Origin: Mesorhizobium qingshengii
GTDB lineage: Bacteria > Pseudomonadota > Alphaproteobacteria > Rhizobiales > Rhizobiaceae
Direction of reading: 5' to 3'
Length of the DNA: 64,000 nt
Assembly (NCBI RefSeq): GCF_900103325.1
Contig: NZ_FMXM01000012.1
Location: 1 to 64,000, forward strand
Shown in pieces: positions 1 through 14,120 of this stretch. Position 1 is the first letter of the stretch. Each line of letters begins with the position of its first letter. A program made the translations under genes and the position numbers. The notes beneath the pieces are model-generated. The model was not told the DNA's origin, did no database searches, and worked only from the letters and a program-made list of their open reading frames with translations.

Positions 1-293
1 AGATGATGGTTGATCCGGCTCCACAGACCCGTTGCTCTCCATTCGTAGAAATAACGCTGAACGGTTGAACAGGGCGGGAAATCCTTCGGCAGCATACGCC
101 ACTGGCAACCCGTCGAGGCGATGTAGAGCAGCGCGTTCAACACCTCTCGCAAATCTGTGGTGCGGGGACGCCCGACACGTCGCGCCGCTGGCAGAAAGGG
201 CTGCACCAGGCTCCATTCACGATCCGTCAGATCGCTTGCATAACGGGTCGCGCGCCGGGCATAGTGCCGACGGGTGATTTCAGTCCAGGCCAT
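1..293 (-). CDS. IS5-family transposase, N-terminal part (runs off left edge)
   Basis: Reading leftwards from ATG at 293 the frame stays open to the window edge and encodes a typical IS5-family N-terminus: MAWTEITRRHYARRATRY, then SDLTDREWSLVQPFLP, GRPRTTDLREVLNALLYI and GCQWRMLPKDFPP. This is the DUF4096-like DNA-binding region that precedes the DDE catalytic domain in IS5/IS427-group transposases. There is no frameshift or stop in the 97 codons visible, so the copy may be intact outside the window. A GGAG lies a few bases upstream of the ATG. It moves the element that appears to have cut the neighbouring NACHT gene. The IS5 family call is firm; the subgroup is a guess. Confidence 0.88.
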   Translation of the reverse strand, partial: MAWTEITRRHYARRATRYASDLTDREWSLVQPFLPAARRVGRPRTTDLREVLNALLYIASTGCQWRMLPKDFPPCSTVQRYFYEWRATGLWSRINHH

Positions 294-372
294 CGTGAGC
301 TCCATCGAATCTTTGCAAATCCGACGGAATCACAACCTATTGAAATCACCCACTTCTTTTTGAGGCAGTCTC
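1..372 (-). mobile_element. IS5-family insertion sequence, one end (element continues left of window)
   Basis: The transposase start is followed by about 80 non-coding bases ending in a probable terminal inverted repeat, which on the minus strand reads GAGACTGCCTCAAAAAGAAG (372 leftwards). Just outside it is TTA, compatible with the short T/A-rich target duplications of IS427-like elements. The outer boundary is inferred from the abrupt change at 373, where a protein-like frame belonging to the next gene begins. The other end of the element is outside the window, so the target duplication cannot be confirmed. Confidence 0.7.
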
Positions 373-507
373 TTACACCGTCTCAATGATCAACATGGAG
401 ACGTTCTTCCAAAATACCTTCGTAGTAGCCTTCGCCAAGCCCGAGAGATCAAGACGCGAGACATAGGACAGGCAGTTGGCCGGACTGTATCGCTTGAAGA
501 AGTTTTC
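373..507 (+). other. Open coding remnant upstream of the NACHT gene start, interrupted by the IS
   Basis: In frame with the ATG at 508 there are 45 sense codons back to 373, right at the IS end, with no stop and no ATG, GTG or TTG. The translation is protein-like (for example YLRSSLRQAREIKTRDIGQA and VGRTVSLEEVFMDLPID). The segment just before the ATG resembles the linker (..VFVDLP..) that precedes the P-loop in many bacterial NACHT proteins. This indicates that the original coding sequence began further upstream and was split by the IS. Confidence 0.75.
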
Positions 508-3500
508 ATGGACTTGCCCATAGATCAGCAACCATTCAGCGGTTTTCTAGCTGATTTTGGCAATCTCGTCAGCACACATAGCGAACAGGACGAAGACATT
601 GAATTGTCAGAAGACGACGAGATCGAATTTGGCAGTTTTATAGTACATTCTCATCCAAATATACTCTCGACACTTATGCATCGATCTTTTGACAAGTTCG
701 ATCCGCAGTCATGGTATCAAGAAGAATGTGATCGTAGCGATGAAAAGAGATTTCGCCGAAGGTCCGTTTTGCCCAACCGAATTGTTCTGCTCGGCGGTCC
801 TGGTCAGGGGAAATCCACCATTGGACAATTCTTAGCGCAGCTTTGTCGCGCCAGGCTTTTGCGAGAGACTCGAAGCGCCCAGACTCCGGAAATAAATTCG
901 GCGATTGCAGCCATCCTTAAACGCGCCGCAGTTGAGAGCATTCCGGTCGACGGCCCTCTTCGTTATCCGTTCCATGTGGAACTGCCGAGGTACGCTGATG
1001 CGTTAAGCGAGGCACACAGAGTCGATTCCAATCTCTCTATTGCTGCTTATCTCGCCAAACAGGTGGAAAAAGCTAGTGATGTTGGCGTCACGAGTGCAGC
1101 GTTTCGCCGTTGGATGAAGGAAATACCGACGGTAGTTATCTTGGATGGCCTGGACGAAGTCCCACATAGCGGCAACAGAACTCAGGTTATTTTGGCTATA
1201 GAGGAGTTCCTTGATACGCTGCACGAAGAAAATGCCGATAGTCTGATCCTCGCGACGAGTAGACCCCAAGGCTATCAAGACGAACTCTCTCCGAAGCTAT
1301 GGGAACATTGGAATCTTGAGCTTTTGGACACGTCCGATGCCTTGAAACTTGCCTCTTATGCTGCCCCAATTTTGGTCAGCGAGGAGTCTCGCCGTGATGA
1401 AATAATGACGATACTATCCGAAGCAGCTCAAGAAGAGGCGACAGCACCTTTGATGAGCAGCCCGCTGCAGGTTATGTTGCTGTTTCAACTTGTTTCTACT
1501 CATAATAATATACCTAAGGATCGTTGGACATTATTCTATAGACATTATGAAACTCTTCGAGATCGAGAGATCGCCAAGGGCGGCCGAAACGGCCAGACTA
1601 TTGGAAGATTTCGATCGCAGATTGATCGCATTCACTATGACGCGGGTTACCTGTTACATCTCCGAGCGGAAGGGACGGGCGGGGCAAACGCGTTCTTTAC
1701 GATTGCGGAATTCTCGACGCTGGTCATGGATCACCTACGCCGAGACGGATTCGACGACGACCTACCCAGGTTAACTCACGAAATTGTTGATCTCGCGACA
1801 AACCGTCTGGTCTTTCTCCGCTGCCAAGTCGAGGGCCAGGTGGCCTTCGACGTAAGGTCACTTCAAGAGTTCATGGCTGCTGCGCGTCTAACAACAAGTC
1901 CAGAGGGCCGCATAAAAGACCGGCTTTATGAAATTGCAGGGAGAGCTCATTGGCTCCACGTTTTCAAAATCGCGTGCAGCAAAATATACGCTTCCAATGC
2001 ACATGAAGCACTTCGTGAGCCGATCATAGCGTTACTAGATAGCTTAGATACAGGCGACCGGTCTCCCAACGATCGAATCGTGAAGGTCGGCGCTCGGTTG
2101 GCGCTTCAGCTCCTTACGGACGGGACCGCTTCGAGTCTTCCGATCTATCGCAGGAAGCTTACCGTAAGGGCTATCAAACTACTTTCAGTTCCCGACCGCG
2201 ACGTAATTCGATCACTCGCACGCGCCTTGGACCTGAGCAACAGAGAGATACTGGAGCCTTTTTTTGTTGAAGCGATTAGTGGCGGGGACATAATCAGTCG
2301 TCACTCAGCTTTGCGCTTGCTTGGACTTGTAAGCAGAGATGATCAAGATCACAATTTTGATTGGCCCTCGGAGCTCCTTGCCAAGTCGTGGCCAACGACG
2401 CCAAGCGAAGTTTTGGAAATCTTTGATGAACTCTCTTTTATTCCTCACTCTCGTAACATCATTGATCGAATAAAAACGTCGCTTTGGCAAACAAGCCCGG
2501 CTAGATGTTTAGCATGGATAAGGGACATGGCGTCGGATTCTCCCGACGAGCGCGAAATACCGCCAGATTTACTTATATGTGAACCAGCATCGCGTCAGAA
2601 ATACTCCAATTTTTATGACAAATATGGATCTCGAACCAACATTTCTTTTTCTTATGTTGGAATGAGATCGTCGGTTTTTGTGGAGCAGGTTCCTGATAGC
2701 GCACTTCCTATTTGGCGCCTCGCAAGATCCGTGTCGAGTTTTTGCGAGGATCCTACAACAGCCTCGGCCGCAGCCTTTCTCGACGAGATGTGTCGGCTTG
2801 ACTTGCTGGAGGAAGCGAAGTCCCTGCAGCTTCCGTGGGTGCTTCGGGCTCTGTTGGTGAATGTCGGCGATGTCGAAGCTCTACGAAAGCGCAGCGACGA
2901 ACTCCGCGCTGGGCTGCATGGAGACACTGCTGCGTGGGAGGCTGCGGAAACTCGATGGGAATCGAGCGGCGTCACGCAGTTGGAGCTAGTTCCCACCAAT
3001 GGCGAGGGCGGGATTCCCAGCAACTTCATTACACAGGGCGCACCTCCTCCCACCGGCCGAAGAATTGAAAGGGGTTACGCCAACGCACTTCCCGAGCTAC
3101 TCGACCTAGTCGAGCGCCTGCCGACCAGCATTTGGGCTTTGAATACACTTTTGTTCTATATTTCGCGAACTGACCTGCCCCTAGATGACGAACGGGCCAA
3201 CGCGATATTGATTGGATCATCGAAGAACAAAGCCCCCTCGGGACAAACGTCAAGTTGGCTTGTTGCGGCGATTGTCGCAGCTTGGCCGACTGCGAAAAAT
3301 CACGAATTACTGGCGGATCGCTTGCGTGAACTTTTACCCATTAAGCAATCGTTATTTTCTAGGTCTTCTTCACATCTTGAGACCCTTTTAAATATCTTTT
3401 CATCAAACCCCGATCTTCGAGATCTATTGCCATTGATAGCAAATCTTTATCGCGCACTGTATAGACCCTCCGAAGAGGGTAAGCTTTCGAGACTCGAGTT

Positions 3501-3867
3501 TCAGGAGGTACCTGGCGATAGGTCGGAGATTTCTGCGAGCATTATGATGCTGAGGATTCTCGAGGGGGACATCGATTCAAATCTGTCAACCATCGTGCAA
3601 ACATTGCTCGCTTCTGAGTCTGTTCCGGTGCCTTTCTTGCTTCGAGCCCTGGCCCGAGATTCCGAACGGCGAACCCGTACAGAGCTAGCGCTCGCAATCG
3701 CGCGGGAGGTATTGACGCGACGGAAGGTTCAAGCGTCAAGGATTGCGTATGACACACTTAGCAACGCGGTGGATGCACAGCCAGTATTGCTCGCACAAGC
3801 GGCTGTTGCAGATCGGCTAGAGCTGCCACAAGCGCTGGCACCGCCATCGTCCGCCGTAAGTCAATAA
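508..3867 (+). CDS. NACHT-type STAND NTPase, probably 5'-truncated by IS insertion
   Basis: A 1119-residue remnant of a large signalling ATPase. The Walker A motif GGPGQGKST lies at residues 96-104 and the Walker B/NACHT motif ILDGLDEVP at 211-219. About 700 further residues look like helical repeats and should form the sensor region. Bacterial NACHT and related STAND proteins are often anti-phage switches: the C-terminus senses, the P-loop domain oligomerises, and an N-terminal effector (nuclease, protease or membrane domain) kills. No effector domain is visible here. The frame continues upstream of this ATG to the IS end, so the N-terminus has probably been lost. Base composition is clearly more A/T-rich than the neighbouring core genes, indicating transfer. 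Expression from this internal ATG is possible (weak GAAGAAG upstream) but the protein may be non-functional. It converges on maeB. Confidence 0.8.
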   Translation: MDLPIDQQPFSGFLADFGNLVSTHSEQDEDIELSEDDEIEFGSFIVHSHPNILSTLMHRSFDKFDPQSWYQEECDRSDEKRFRRRSVLPNRIVLLGGPGQGKSTIGQFLAQLCRARLLRETRSAQTPEINSAIAAILKRAAVESIPVDGPLRYPFHVELPRYADALSEAHRVDSNLSIAAYLAKQVEKASDVGVTSAAFRRWMKEIPTVVILDGLDEVPHSGNRTQVILAIEEFLDTLHEENADSLILATSRPQGYQDELSPKLWEHWNLELLDTSDALKLASYAAPILVSEESRRDEIMTILSEAAQEEATAPLMSSPLQVMLLFQLVSTHNNIPKDRWTLFYRHYETLRDREIAKGGRNGQTIGRFRSQIDRIHYDAGYLLHLRAEGTGGANAFFTIAEFSTLVMDHLRRDGFDDDLPRLTHEIVDLATNRLVFLRCQVEGQVAFDVRSLQEFMAAARLTTSPEGRIKDRLYEIAGRAHWLHVFKIACSKIYASNAHEALREPIIALLDSLDTGDRSPNDRIVKVGARLALQLLTDGTASSLPIYRRKLTVRAIKLLSVPDRDVIRSLARALDLSNREILEPFFVEAISGGDIISRHSALRLLGLVSRDDQDHNFDWPSELLAKSWPTTPSEVLEIFDELSFIPHSRNIIDRIKTSLWQTSPARCLAWIRDMASDSPDEREIPPDLLICEPASRQKYSNFYDKYGSRTNISFSYVGMRSSVFVEQVPDSALPIWRLARSVSSFCEDPTTASAAAFLDEMCRLDLLEEAKSLQLPWVLRALLVNVGDVEALRKRSDELRAGLHGDTAAWEAAETRWESSGVTQLELVPTNGEGGIPSNFITQGAPPPTGRRIERGYANALPELLDLVERLPTSIWALNTLLFYISRTDLPLDDERANAILIGSSKNKAPSGQTSSWLVAAIVAAWPTAKNHELLADRLRELLPIKQSLFSRSSSHLETLLNIFSSNPDLRDLLPLIANLYRALYRPSEEGKLSRLEFQEVPGDRSEISASIMMLRILEGDIDSNLSTIVQTLLASESVPVPFLLRALARDSERRTRTELALAIAREVLTRRKVQASRIAYDTLSNAVDAQPVLLAQAAVADRLELPQALAPPSSAVSQ

Positions 3868-3928
3868 GCTAGACCGAACTGGCATTTCGTAGCTAGATCG
3901 TCGGTCCGTCCGCCGCACGGACCGTTCG

Positions 3929-6208
<2,280 letters not shown>

Positions 6209-6420
6209 GATGTCTTGATTTCCTCACCGATGCAGCACCTCGTTGAAGCGGGTGCTTTGTTTCGGTCCGAATTAAGACCACACGCCGCCGCGTGTAAACC
6301 GCCAGCGAGCGGGAATCGCAGACGGAAGGGCAAATGCAGGCAAGCGACAGCCTCCGTCGTCCCCTGCTTTTCGCGGGCCCGGCATTAAACCGCGCGATCA
6401 CTTCTGCTAGCGTGCCGCGT

Positions 6421-9150
6421 ATGAACATGCACACCCTGAACGAGCCCGACGCTCCCGAGGCGATGACGTCATTGCCAACTGCCACTGCCGCCGTCACGCC
6501 GATGATGGAGCAGTTCATCGAGATCAAGGCGGCGAACCCGGATTCGCTTCTGTTCTACCGCATGGGCGATTTCTACGAGCTGTTCTTCGACGACGCCGAG
6601 AAGGCGAGCCGCGCGCTGGGCATCGTCCTGACCAAGCGCGGCAAGCACCAGGGCCACGACATTCCGATGTGCGGCGTGCCGGTGCATGCCGCCGACGACT
6701 ATCTGCAGAAGCTGATCGGCCAGGGATTCCGCGTTGCCGTCTGCGAGCAGATCGAGGATCCGGCCGAGGCGAAGAAACGCGGCGGCAAATCGGTGGTGCG
6801 CCGCGACGTGGTGCGGCTGGTGACGCCAGGCACAATCACCGAGGACAAATTGCTGGCGCCGTCGGAATCAAGTTTCCTGATGGCGCTGGGGCGGGTGAAG
6901 GGCGGGGCGGAGCACTCCTTCGCCCTGGCCTGGATCGACATCTCGACCGGGGCCTTCCGCGTCACCGACACCACCGCCGACCGGCTGCTCGCCGACATCT
7001 TCCGTGTCGATCCGCGCGAACTGATCGTCGCCGAGCCCGTGTTCCATGATCCGGAGCTGAAGCCGGTGTTCGACGTGCTCGGCCGCGTCGCCAACCCGCA
7101 GCCACCGTCGCTGTTCGATTCGGCCTCGGCCACCGGGCGCATCACGCGCTTCTTCGACGTGGCGACGCCGGACAGCTTTGGCGCTTTTTCGCGCGCCGAG
7201 CTGTCGGCGATCTCGGGCGCCATCGCCTATGTCGAGAAGACGCAGAAGGCCGAGCGGCCGCCGCTGTCACGCCCGGAGCGCGAGGAGCAGGGCTCGACCC
7301 TGTTCATCGATCCGGCGACACGCGGCAATCTGGAACTGCTGCGCACGCTGTCGGGCAGCCGCGAAGGTTCGCTGTTCAAGGCGATCGACCGCACAGTGAC
7401 CGGCGGCGGCGCAAGGCTGCTCGCCGACCGGCTGATGGCACCGCTGACCGACCCGGCGGCGATCGGCGAGCGCCTCGACTCGGTGTCGTTCTTCCGCTCC
7501 GAGACGCGGCTGTGCCAGGCGGTGCGGGCGAACCTGAAGAGCGTCGCCGACATGCCGCGCGCTTTGTCCAGGCTGGCGCTCAATCGTGGCGGCCCGCGCG
7601 ACCTCGGCGCGCTGCGCGCCGGCTTCGAGGCGGCGGGCGCGATCGCCGAGATCTTCGCCGCGACCGCCCTGCCCCAGGAACTCACGGCGGCGCTGGCGGC
7701 TATTCATGCGCTGCCCCAGGCGCTTGCCCAGCATCTGACGCAGGCGCTTGGCGAGGAATTGCCGCTGCTCAAGCGCGACGGCGGTTTCGTGCGCGGCGGC
7801 TACCATGCCGATCTCGACGAGATGCGGGCGCTGCGCGACGAATCGCGCAAAGTGATTGCCGGGCTGGAGCGCTCGCTGATCGACGAGACCGGCATCCGCT
7901 CGCTGAAGATCCGGCACAACAATGTGCTCGGCTACTACATCGAGGTGACCGCCAACCATCACGCGGTCATGGCCGGCAGCGATGGCGCCAAGGCGCGCTT
8001 CATCCACCGCCAGACCATGGCCAACGCCATGCGTTTCACCACGACCGAACTCGCCGAACTCGAGACAAAGATCGCCAATGCCGCCGACCGGGCGCTCAGC
8101 ATCGAGCTGGCCGCATTCGACGCGTTGACGGCGGAAGCGGTCGGCGAAGCGGAAAAGATCCGCGCCGGCGCCGATGCACTCGCCGTGCTCGACGTGTCGG
8201 CGGCGCTCGCGCTCTTGTCGGAAAGCGAGGCCTGGTGCCGGCCGGTGGTGGATTCCAGCCTCGCCTTCGAGATTGCGGGCGGCCGGCATCCTGTCGTCGA
8301 GCAGGCCCTGCGCCGCTCCGGCGAAGGCCCGTTCGTTGCCAATGACTGCGACCTGTCGCCGGAGGGGAGCGCGAAAAACGGCGCGATCTGGCTTTTGACC
8401 GGCCCCAACATGGGCGGCAAGTCGACCTTCCTGCGGCAGAACGCGCTGATCGCCATCCTGGCCCAGACCGGCTCCTTCGTGCCGGCGACGTCAGCCCATA
8501 TCGGCGTCGTCGACCGATTATTTTCGCGCGTCGGCGCCTCGGACGATCTGGCGCGCGGCCGCTCGACCTTCATGGTCGAGATGGTCGAGACGGCGGCGAT
8601 CCTCAACCAGGCGGGCGAACGGGCGCTGGTGATCCTCGACGAGATCGGCCGCGGCACCGCTACTTTCGACGGCCTGTCGATCGCCTGGGCGGCGGTCGAA
8701 TACCTGCACGAGAAGAACCGCTGCCGGGCGATCTTCGCCACCCATTTCCACGAAATGACCTCGCTCGCCGGCAAGCTGGCGCGACTGCACAACGTCACTA
8801 TGCGGGTCAAGGAATGGGAAAACGACGTCGTCTTCCTGCACGAGGTCGGCAAGGGTGCCGCCGACCGCTCCTACGGCGTGCAGGTGGCGCGGCTAGCCGG
8901 CCTGCCGGAAGCGGTGGTCGACCGGGCCAAGGAAGTGCTGCACCAGCTGGAAGAAGGCGAGGTTTCCGGCAAGACCAACCGGCTGGTCGACGACCTGCCA
9001 TTGTTTTCGGTAGCCGTGAAGCGAGAAGCGCCGAAGCCGGCGAAGAGCGACGCGCTGGGTGCGGCGCTTAGCGACATCAATCCCGACGAGATGACGCCAA
9101 GGGAAGCGCTCGAAGCACTGTACCGGCTGAAGGGACTGGCGGGGAAATAG
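6421..9150 (+). CDS. mutS: DNA mismatch repair protein MutS
   Basis: Recognises mismatches and small loops and starts mismatch repair with MutL. The N-terminal mismatch-binding domain has the essential Phe-X-Glu in [15 protein letters not shown], preceded by the family hallmark [11 protein letters not shown]. The ATPase domain has Walker [10 protein letters not shown] at about residues 661-669 and Walker [10 protein letters not shown] at about 738-746, followed by FATHFHEM. The 909-residue length is typical of alphaproteobacteria. I start at ATG 6421 ([12 protein letters not shown]) because homologues begin close to here; an in-frame ATG at 6334 would add 29 residues of low-complexity sequence. 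It is divergent from maeB and convergent with the aldo/keto reductase, with no gap. Confidence 0.96.
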   Translation: MNMHTLNEPDAPEAMTSLPTATAAVTPMMEQFIEIKAANPDSLLFYRMGDFYELFFDDAEKASRALGIVLTKRGKHQGHDIPMCGVPVHAADDYLQKLIGQGFRVAVCEQIEDPAEAKKRGGKSVVRRDVVRLVTPGTITEDKLLAPSESSFLMALGRVKGGAEHSFALAWIDISTGAFRVTDTTADRLLADIFRVDPRELIVAEPVFHDPELKPVFDVLGRVANPQPPSLFDSASATGRITRFFDVATPDSFGAFSRAELSAISGAIAYVEKTQKAERPPLSRPEREEQGSTLFIDPATRGNLELLRTLSGSREGSLFKAIDRTVTGGGARLLADRLMAPLTDPAAIGERLDSVSFFRSETRLCQAVRANLKSVADMPRALSRLALNRGGPRDLGALRAGFEAAGAIAEIFAATALPQELTAALAAIHALPQALAQHLTQALGEELPLLKRDGGFVRGGYHADLDEMRALRDESRKVIAGLERSLIDETGIRSLKIRHNNVLGYYIEVTANHHAVMAGSDGAKARFIHRQTMANAMRFTTTELAELETKIANAADRALSIELAAFDALTAEAVGEAEKIRAGADALAVLDVSAALALLSESEAWCRPVVDSSLAFEIAGGRHPVVEQALRRSGEGPFVANDCDLSPEGSAKNGAIWLLTGPNMGGKSTFLRQNALIAILAQTGSFVPATSAHIGVVDRLFSRVGASDDLARGRSTFMVEMVETAAILNQAGERALVILDEIGRGTATFDGLSIAWAAVEYLHEKNRCRAIFATHFHEMTSLAGKLARLHNVTMRVKEWENDVVFLHEVGKGAADRSYGVQVARLAGLPEAVVDRAKEVLHQLEEGEVSGKTNRLVDDLPLFSVAVKREAPKPAKSDALGAALSDINPDEMTPREALEALYRLKGLAGK

Positions 9151-9996
9151 TCAGATCATCTCCAGCCCGCGCTTGCGGGTCGGTGGCGGGAAGGCACGGT
9201 CGAGATCGGCGATATCTTGCTGCGTAAGCCTGATGTCGAGCGCGGCGACATTCTGGCGGACATGCTCCTGGCTGCTGGCCTTGGGGATGGCGATGACGCC
9301 GTCCTGGTGCATCACCCAGGCAAGCGCGATTTGTGCTGGCGTCGCATTGTGGCGGGCGGCAACGGCGTCGAGCCGGGCATTGCGCGCCAGCGCGCCCTGC
9401 TCGACCGGCGAATAGGCCATCAGTGGAATGCCACGCTCGCTGCTCCAGGGCGCCAGATCGAACTCGACGCCGCGCCGGACCAGATTGTAGAGCACCTGGT
9501 TGGTCTGGACGTTGGCGCCGGACGGCAGCAATGCCAGTTCCTGCATCTCGTCGGTATCGAAATTGCTGACGCCCCAGTGGCGGATCTTGCCGGCCTTCTT
9601 CAAAGCCTCGAAGGCCGCGACCGTCTCTGTCAACGGCACGCTGCCCGGCCAATGCAGCAGATAAAGATCGATGCAGTCGGTGCGCAGGCGCTTCAGGCTG
9701 TTCTCGCAGGCGCGCAGGACGCCGGCGCGCGAAGCGTTGGACGGCAGCACCTTTGAGACCAGGAAGGTCTCGGCGCGGCGCCCGGCAATGGCTTCGGCCA
9801 CCACCTCCTCGGCGCCGCCGCTGGCATACATTTCAGCGGTGTCGATCAGCGTCACGCCAAGATCGAGGCCGAGCTTCAGGGCGTTGACCTCATCGGCGCG
9901 ACGGCGGGCGTCCTCGCCCATCTTCCAGGTGCCCTGACCGAGAATGGGGACGACTTCGCCGGAGGGCAGCGTAGTGGTTCTGATGATCGACGGCAT
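9151..9996 (-). CDS. Aldo/keto reductase
   Basis: An NADPH-dependent oxidoreductase of the aldo/keto reductase superfamily, reducing aldehydes or ketones; the physiological substrate is unknown. The sequence begins [10 protein letters not shown] near residue 20. It carries the catalytic tetrad pattern with Asp52 and Tyr57 in [11 protein letters not shown], Lys82 in FLVSKVLP and His in [15 protein letters not shown] and the C-terminal IPKASS, which binds the cofactor phosphate, complete the fold. The 281-residue length is that of the small single-domain members. I start at ATG 9996 because CGGAG lies at the right distance upstream; an ATG pair at 10029/10026 would add 11 residues. The stop abuts the mutS stop. 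Confidence 0.9.
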   Translation of the reverse strand: MPSIIRTTTLPSGEVVPILGQGTWKMGEDARRRADEVNALKLGLDLGVTLIDTAEMYASGGAEEVVAEAIAGRRAETFLVSKVLPSNASRAGVLRACENSLKRLRTDCIDLYLLHWPGSVPLTETVAAFEALKKAGKIRHWGVSNFDTDEMQELALLPSGANVQTNQVLYNLVRRGVEFDLAPWSSERGIPLMAYSPVEQGALARNARLDAVAARHNATPAQIALAWVMHQDGVIAIPKASSQEHVRQNVAALDIRLTQQDIADLDRAFPPPTRKRGLEMI

Positions 9997-10090
9997 GGCG
10001 GGGCTCCGGTTGGGGCTTGATCGCATCACAGCCCCGGCGAGAAATCCAGAGACAGTCCTCCCCGGATTTTCTTCGCCACCGGCAGAAAGC

Positions 10091-10480
10091 TCACTTCACG
10101 GGATGAGCGGCAAGCCAGTCCTGCATCTGCTTGATCTCGGCTTCCTGCGCGGCGATGACCGCCTCGGCCAGTTTGCGGATTTCCGGATCCTTGCCGTTGG
10201 CAAGCTCGACCTTGGCCATGTCGATGGCACCCTGGTGATGCGGGATCATCCCCCTGACAAAGTCGACATCGGCATTGCCGGAATATTCGATCATCATGTC
10301 GCCATGCATCTTGTCCATCGCCGCCTTGTAGGCGTCGGTCGAGGGACTGTCCGCGCCCATCGCCATGCCGGCCATGTCGTGTTTCATTTCCTCGCTCTGC
10401 GCCGGAACACTTTCGAGAAAGACGGCAAGCAGCATTCCGGCCGCCATCAGCAACAGCACGAGTTTCTTAGCCAAGGTCAT
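10091..10480 (-). CDS. DUF305-family secreted metal-binding protein
   Basis: A 129-residue exported helical protein. An N-terminal signal segment ([20 protein letters not shown]) is followed by a Met/His-rich stretch [11 protein letters not shown] and then the DUF305 core [20 protein letters not shown], ending in [15 protein letters not shown]305 proteins adopt a ferritin-like bundle, and several (for example CopM of cyanobacteria) bind copper in the periplasm. It follows copA with a gap of about 43 bases on the same strand, so the pair is probably cotranscribed from the CueR-type promoter. A periplasmic copper-binding or buffering role is inferred from that context and the Met/His-rich motif. 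Confidence 0.88.
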   Translation of the reverse strand: MTLAKKLVLLLMAAGMLLAVFLESVPAQSEEMKHDMAGMAMGADSPSTDAYKAAMDKMHGDMMIEYSGNADVDFVRGMIPHHQGAIDMAKVELANGKDPEIRKLAEAVIAAQEAEIKQMQDWLAAHPVK

Positions 10481-10523
10481 TCATGGTCTCCTGTTGAGTG
10501 GATGTCGTATTTGGGGGCTTTGC

Positions 10524-13034
<2,511 letters not shown>

Positions 13035-13068
13035 TTGGAAGTGCCTCGATGCCTCTGCTTCAATGCTG

Positions 13069-13099
13069 GAGGTAGTGCTTCCAGTAACTGGAAGGTCAA
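13069..13099 (-). promoter_or_regulatory. MerR/CueR-type promoter-operator of copA
   Basis: On the minus strand TTGACC (13099-13094) is a -35 box and TACCTC (13074-13069) a -10 box, separated by exactly 19 bases, the over-long spacing that MerR-family activators correct. The spacer and -35 contain the dyad ACCTTCCAGTTACTGGAAGC, very close to the CueR/copper operator ACCTTCC-N6-GGAAGGT. A transcript would begin about 25 bases upstream of ATG 13034. The likely regulator is the CueR homologue at 22136. Confidence 0.88.
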
Positions 13100-13226
13100 G
13101 GGCTGTTCTGAATTTTCGCATTTCGGGTACCGCTCGCGCGATTCGCCCGGAAAAAGCCCATATCTCGTAGCGCAGCGTGTGCTAATAGACCCCGGTCTTC
13201 CAACAACGCTGCCGATCCCGTAGACA

Positions 13227-14087
13227 ATGAAATGTCTGGTCATCAATCTCGATCGGTCTCCAGACCGGCTTGCCCATATCACGGCGGAGTTTGCCCGCAT
13301 TGGCATCGCCTTTGAGCGAATCGTCGCAATCGATGCCCGTGACCATCCCGACCTGGTGCTGCAGCCACAGCATGCGATGTACGCCATCCGGCGCCTGTCC
13401 CGCAGCGAGATCGCCTGCATGCATAGCCATCGCGCCTGTTGGTCGATCATCGCGCAGGACGACGCGCCCTACGGCGCCGTCTTCGAGGATGACATGGTGT
13501 TTTCCGCGAAAGCCGGTGCCTTGCTGGCTGATGCCGGCTGGATTCCGGCCGACGCCGATGCCATCAAGCTCGAAACATTCTTCAGCAAAACCATGATCCA
13601 GCGGAAAAAGACTTCCGTTGGTCGCGGTTTTTCTGTGTTCAGGCTCCGCAGGAGCCACATGGGAACCGGCGGCTACGTCCTCTCAAGGCAGATGGCACGC
13701 GATCTCCTGGAAGCAACCGCGCAGACCAACGCCGCGGCCGACGATCTCGTCTTCAACCCGGCGTTCCCGACATCGGGCAGCAAGACGATCTACCAGCTCG
13801 TTCCCGCGCTCTGCGCGCAGGACCAGTTCGTGGACGACAGGCTGCCAAGCCTGCTTTCCGAGGAACGGGACGCCGAATGGGTCGCGAGCGGGCTGACCGT
13901 AAAGCGCAAAAAGCCGATCGCCGAGAAAATACGTATAGAGACCAGGCGGATCGTCGAGTGGATCATCGATTTCTGCAGGCTGCGGCAATATAGGGTCATC
14001 CCGCTCGATCCGCCCGCGGCAAAGGATCAGGCCGCTTGCAGGGTCGCCAGCGGAGCCCATACCCAGCGCCGTGAAAACGCGCTATAG
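13227..14087 (+). CDS. Glycosyltransferase family 25 protein (LPS/LOS-type)
   Basis: A 286-residue cytoplasmic sugar transferase of family GT25, which adds galactose or glucose to lipopolysaccharide cores and similar acceptors. The N-terminus MKCLVINLDRSPDRLAHITA is the family signature, followed by FERIVAIDARD. SEIACMHSHRACW matches the conserved S.GE..C..SH...W block, and VFEDDMVFS supplies the DXD-like metal motif (about residue 90). A second block, GTGGYVLSRQMARDLL, is also typical. Donor and acceptor cannot be predicted. It is divergent from copA and ends about 33 bases before glnD, so they might share transcription although they are functionally unrelated. Confidence 0.85.
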   Translation: MKCLVINLDRSPDRLAHITAEFARIGIAFERIVAIDARDHPDLVLQPQHAMYAIRRLSRSEIACMHSHRACWSIIAQDDAPYGAVFEDDMVFSAKAGALLADAGWIPADADAIKLETFFSKTMIQRKKTSVGRGFSVFRLRRSHMGTGGYVLSRQMARDLLEATAQTNAAADDLVFNPAFPTSGSKTIYQLVPALCAQDQFVDDRLPSLLSEERDAEWVASGLTVKRKKPIAEKIRIETRRIVEWIIDFCRLRQYRVIPLDPPAAKDQAACRVASGAHTQRRENAL

Positions 14088-14120
14088 ACGCCGCCCAAAA
14101 GGCAAGGCCAACCGGTACCT

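Noticed and set aside
508-3867. Effector nuclease or second defence gene within the NACHT locus
   Set aside because: I searched the visible sequence for nuclease, TIR, protease or reverse-transcriptase motifs and found none; the effector region would lie left of the IS.
13035-13121. Upstream extension of copA to ATG 13121
   Set aside because: The extension would span the copA promoter and operator (13069-13099), so it cannot be translated from that promoter.
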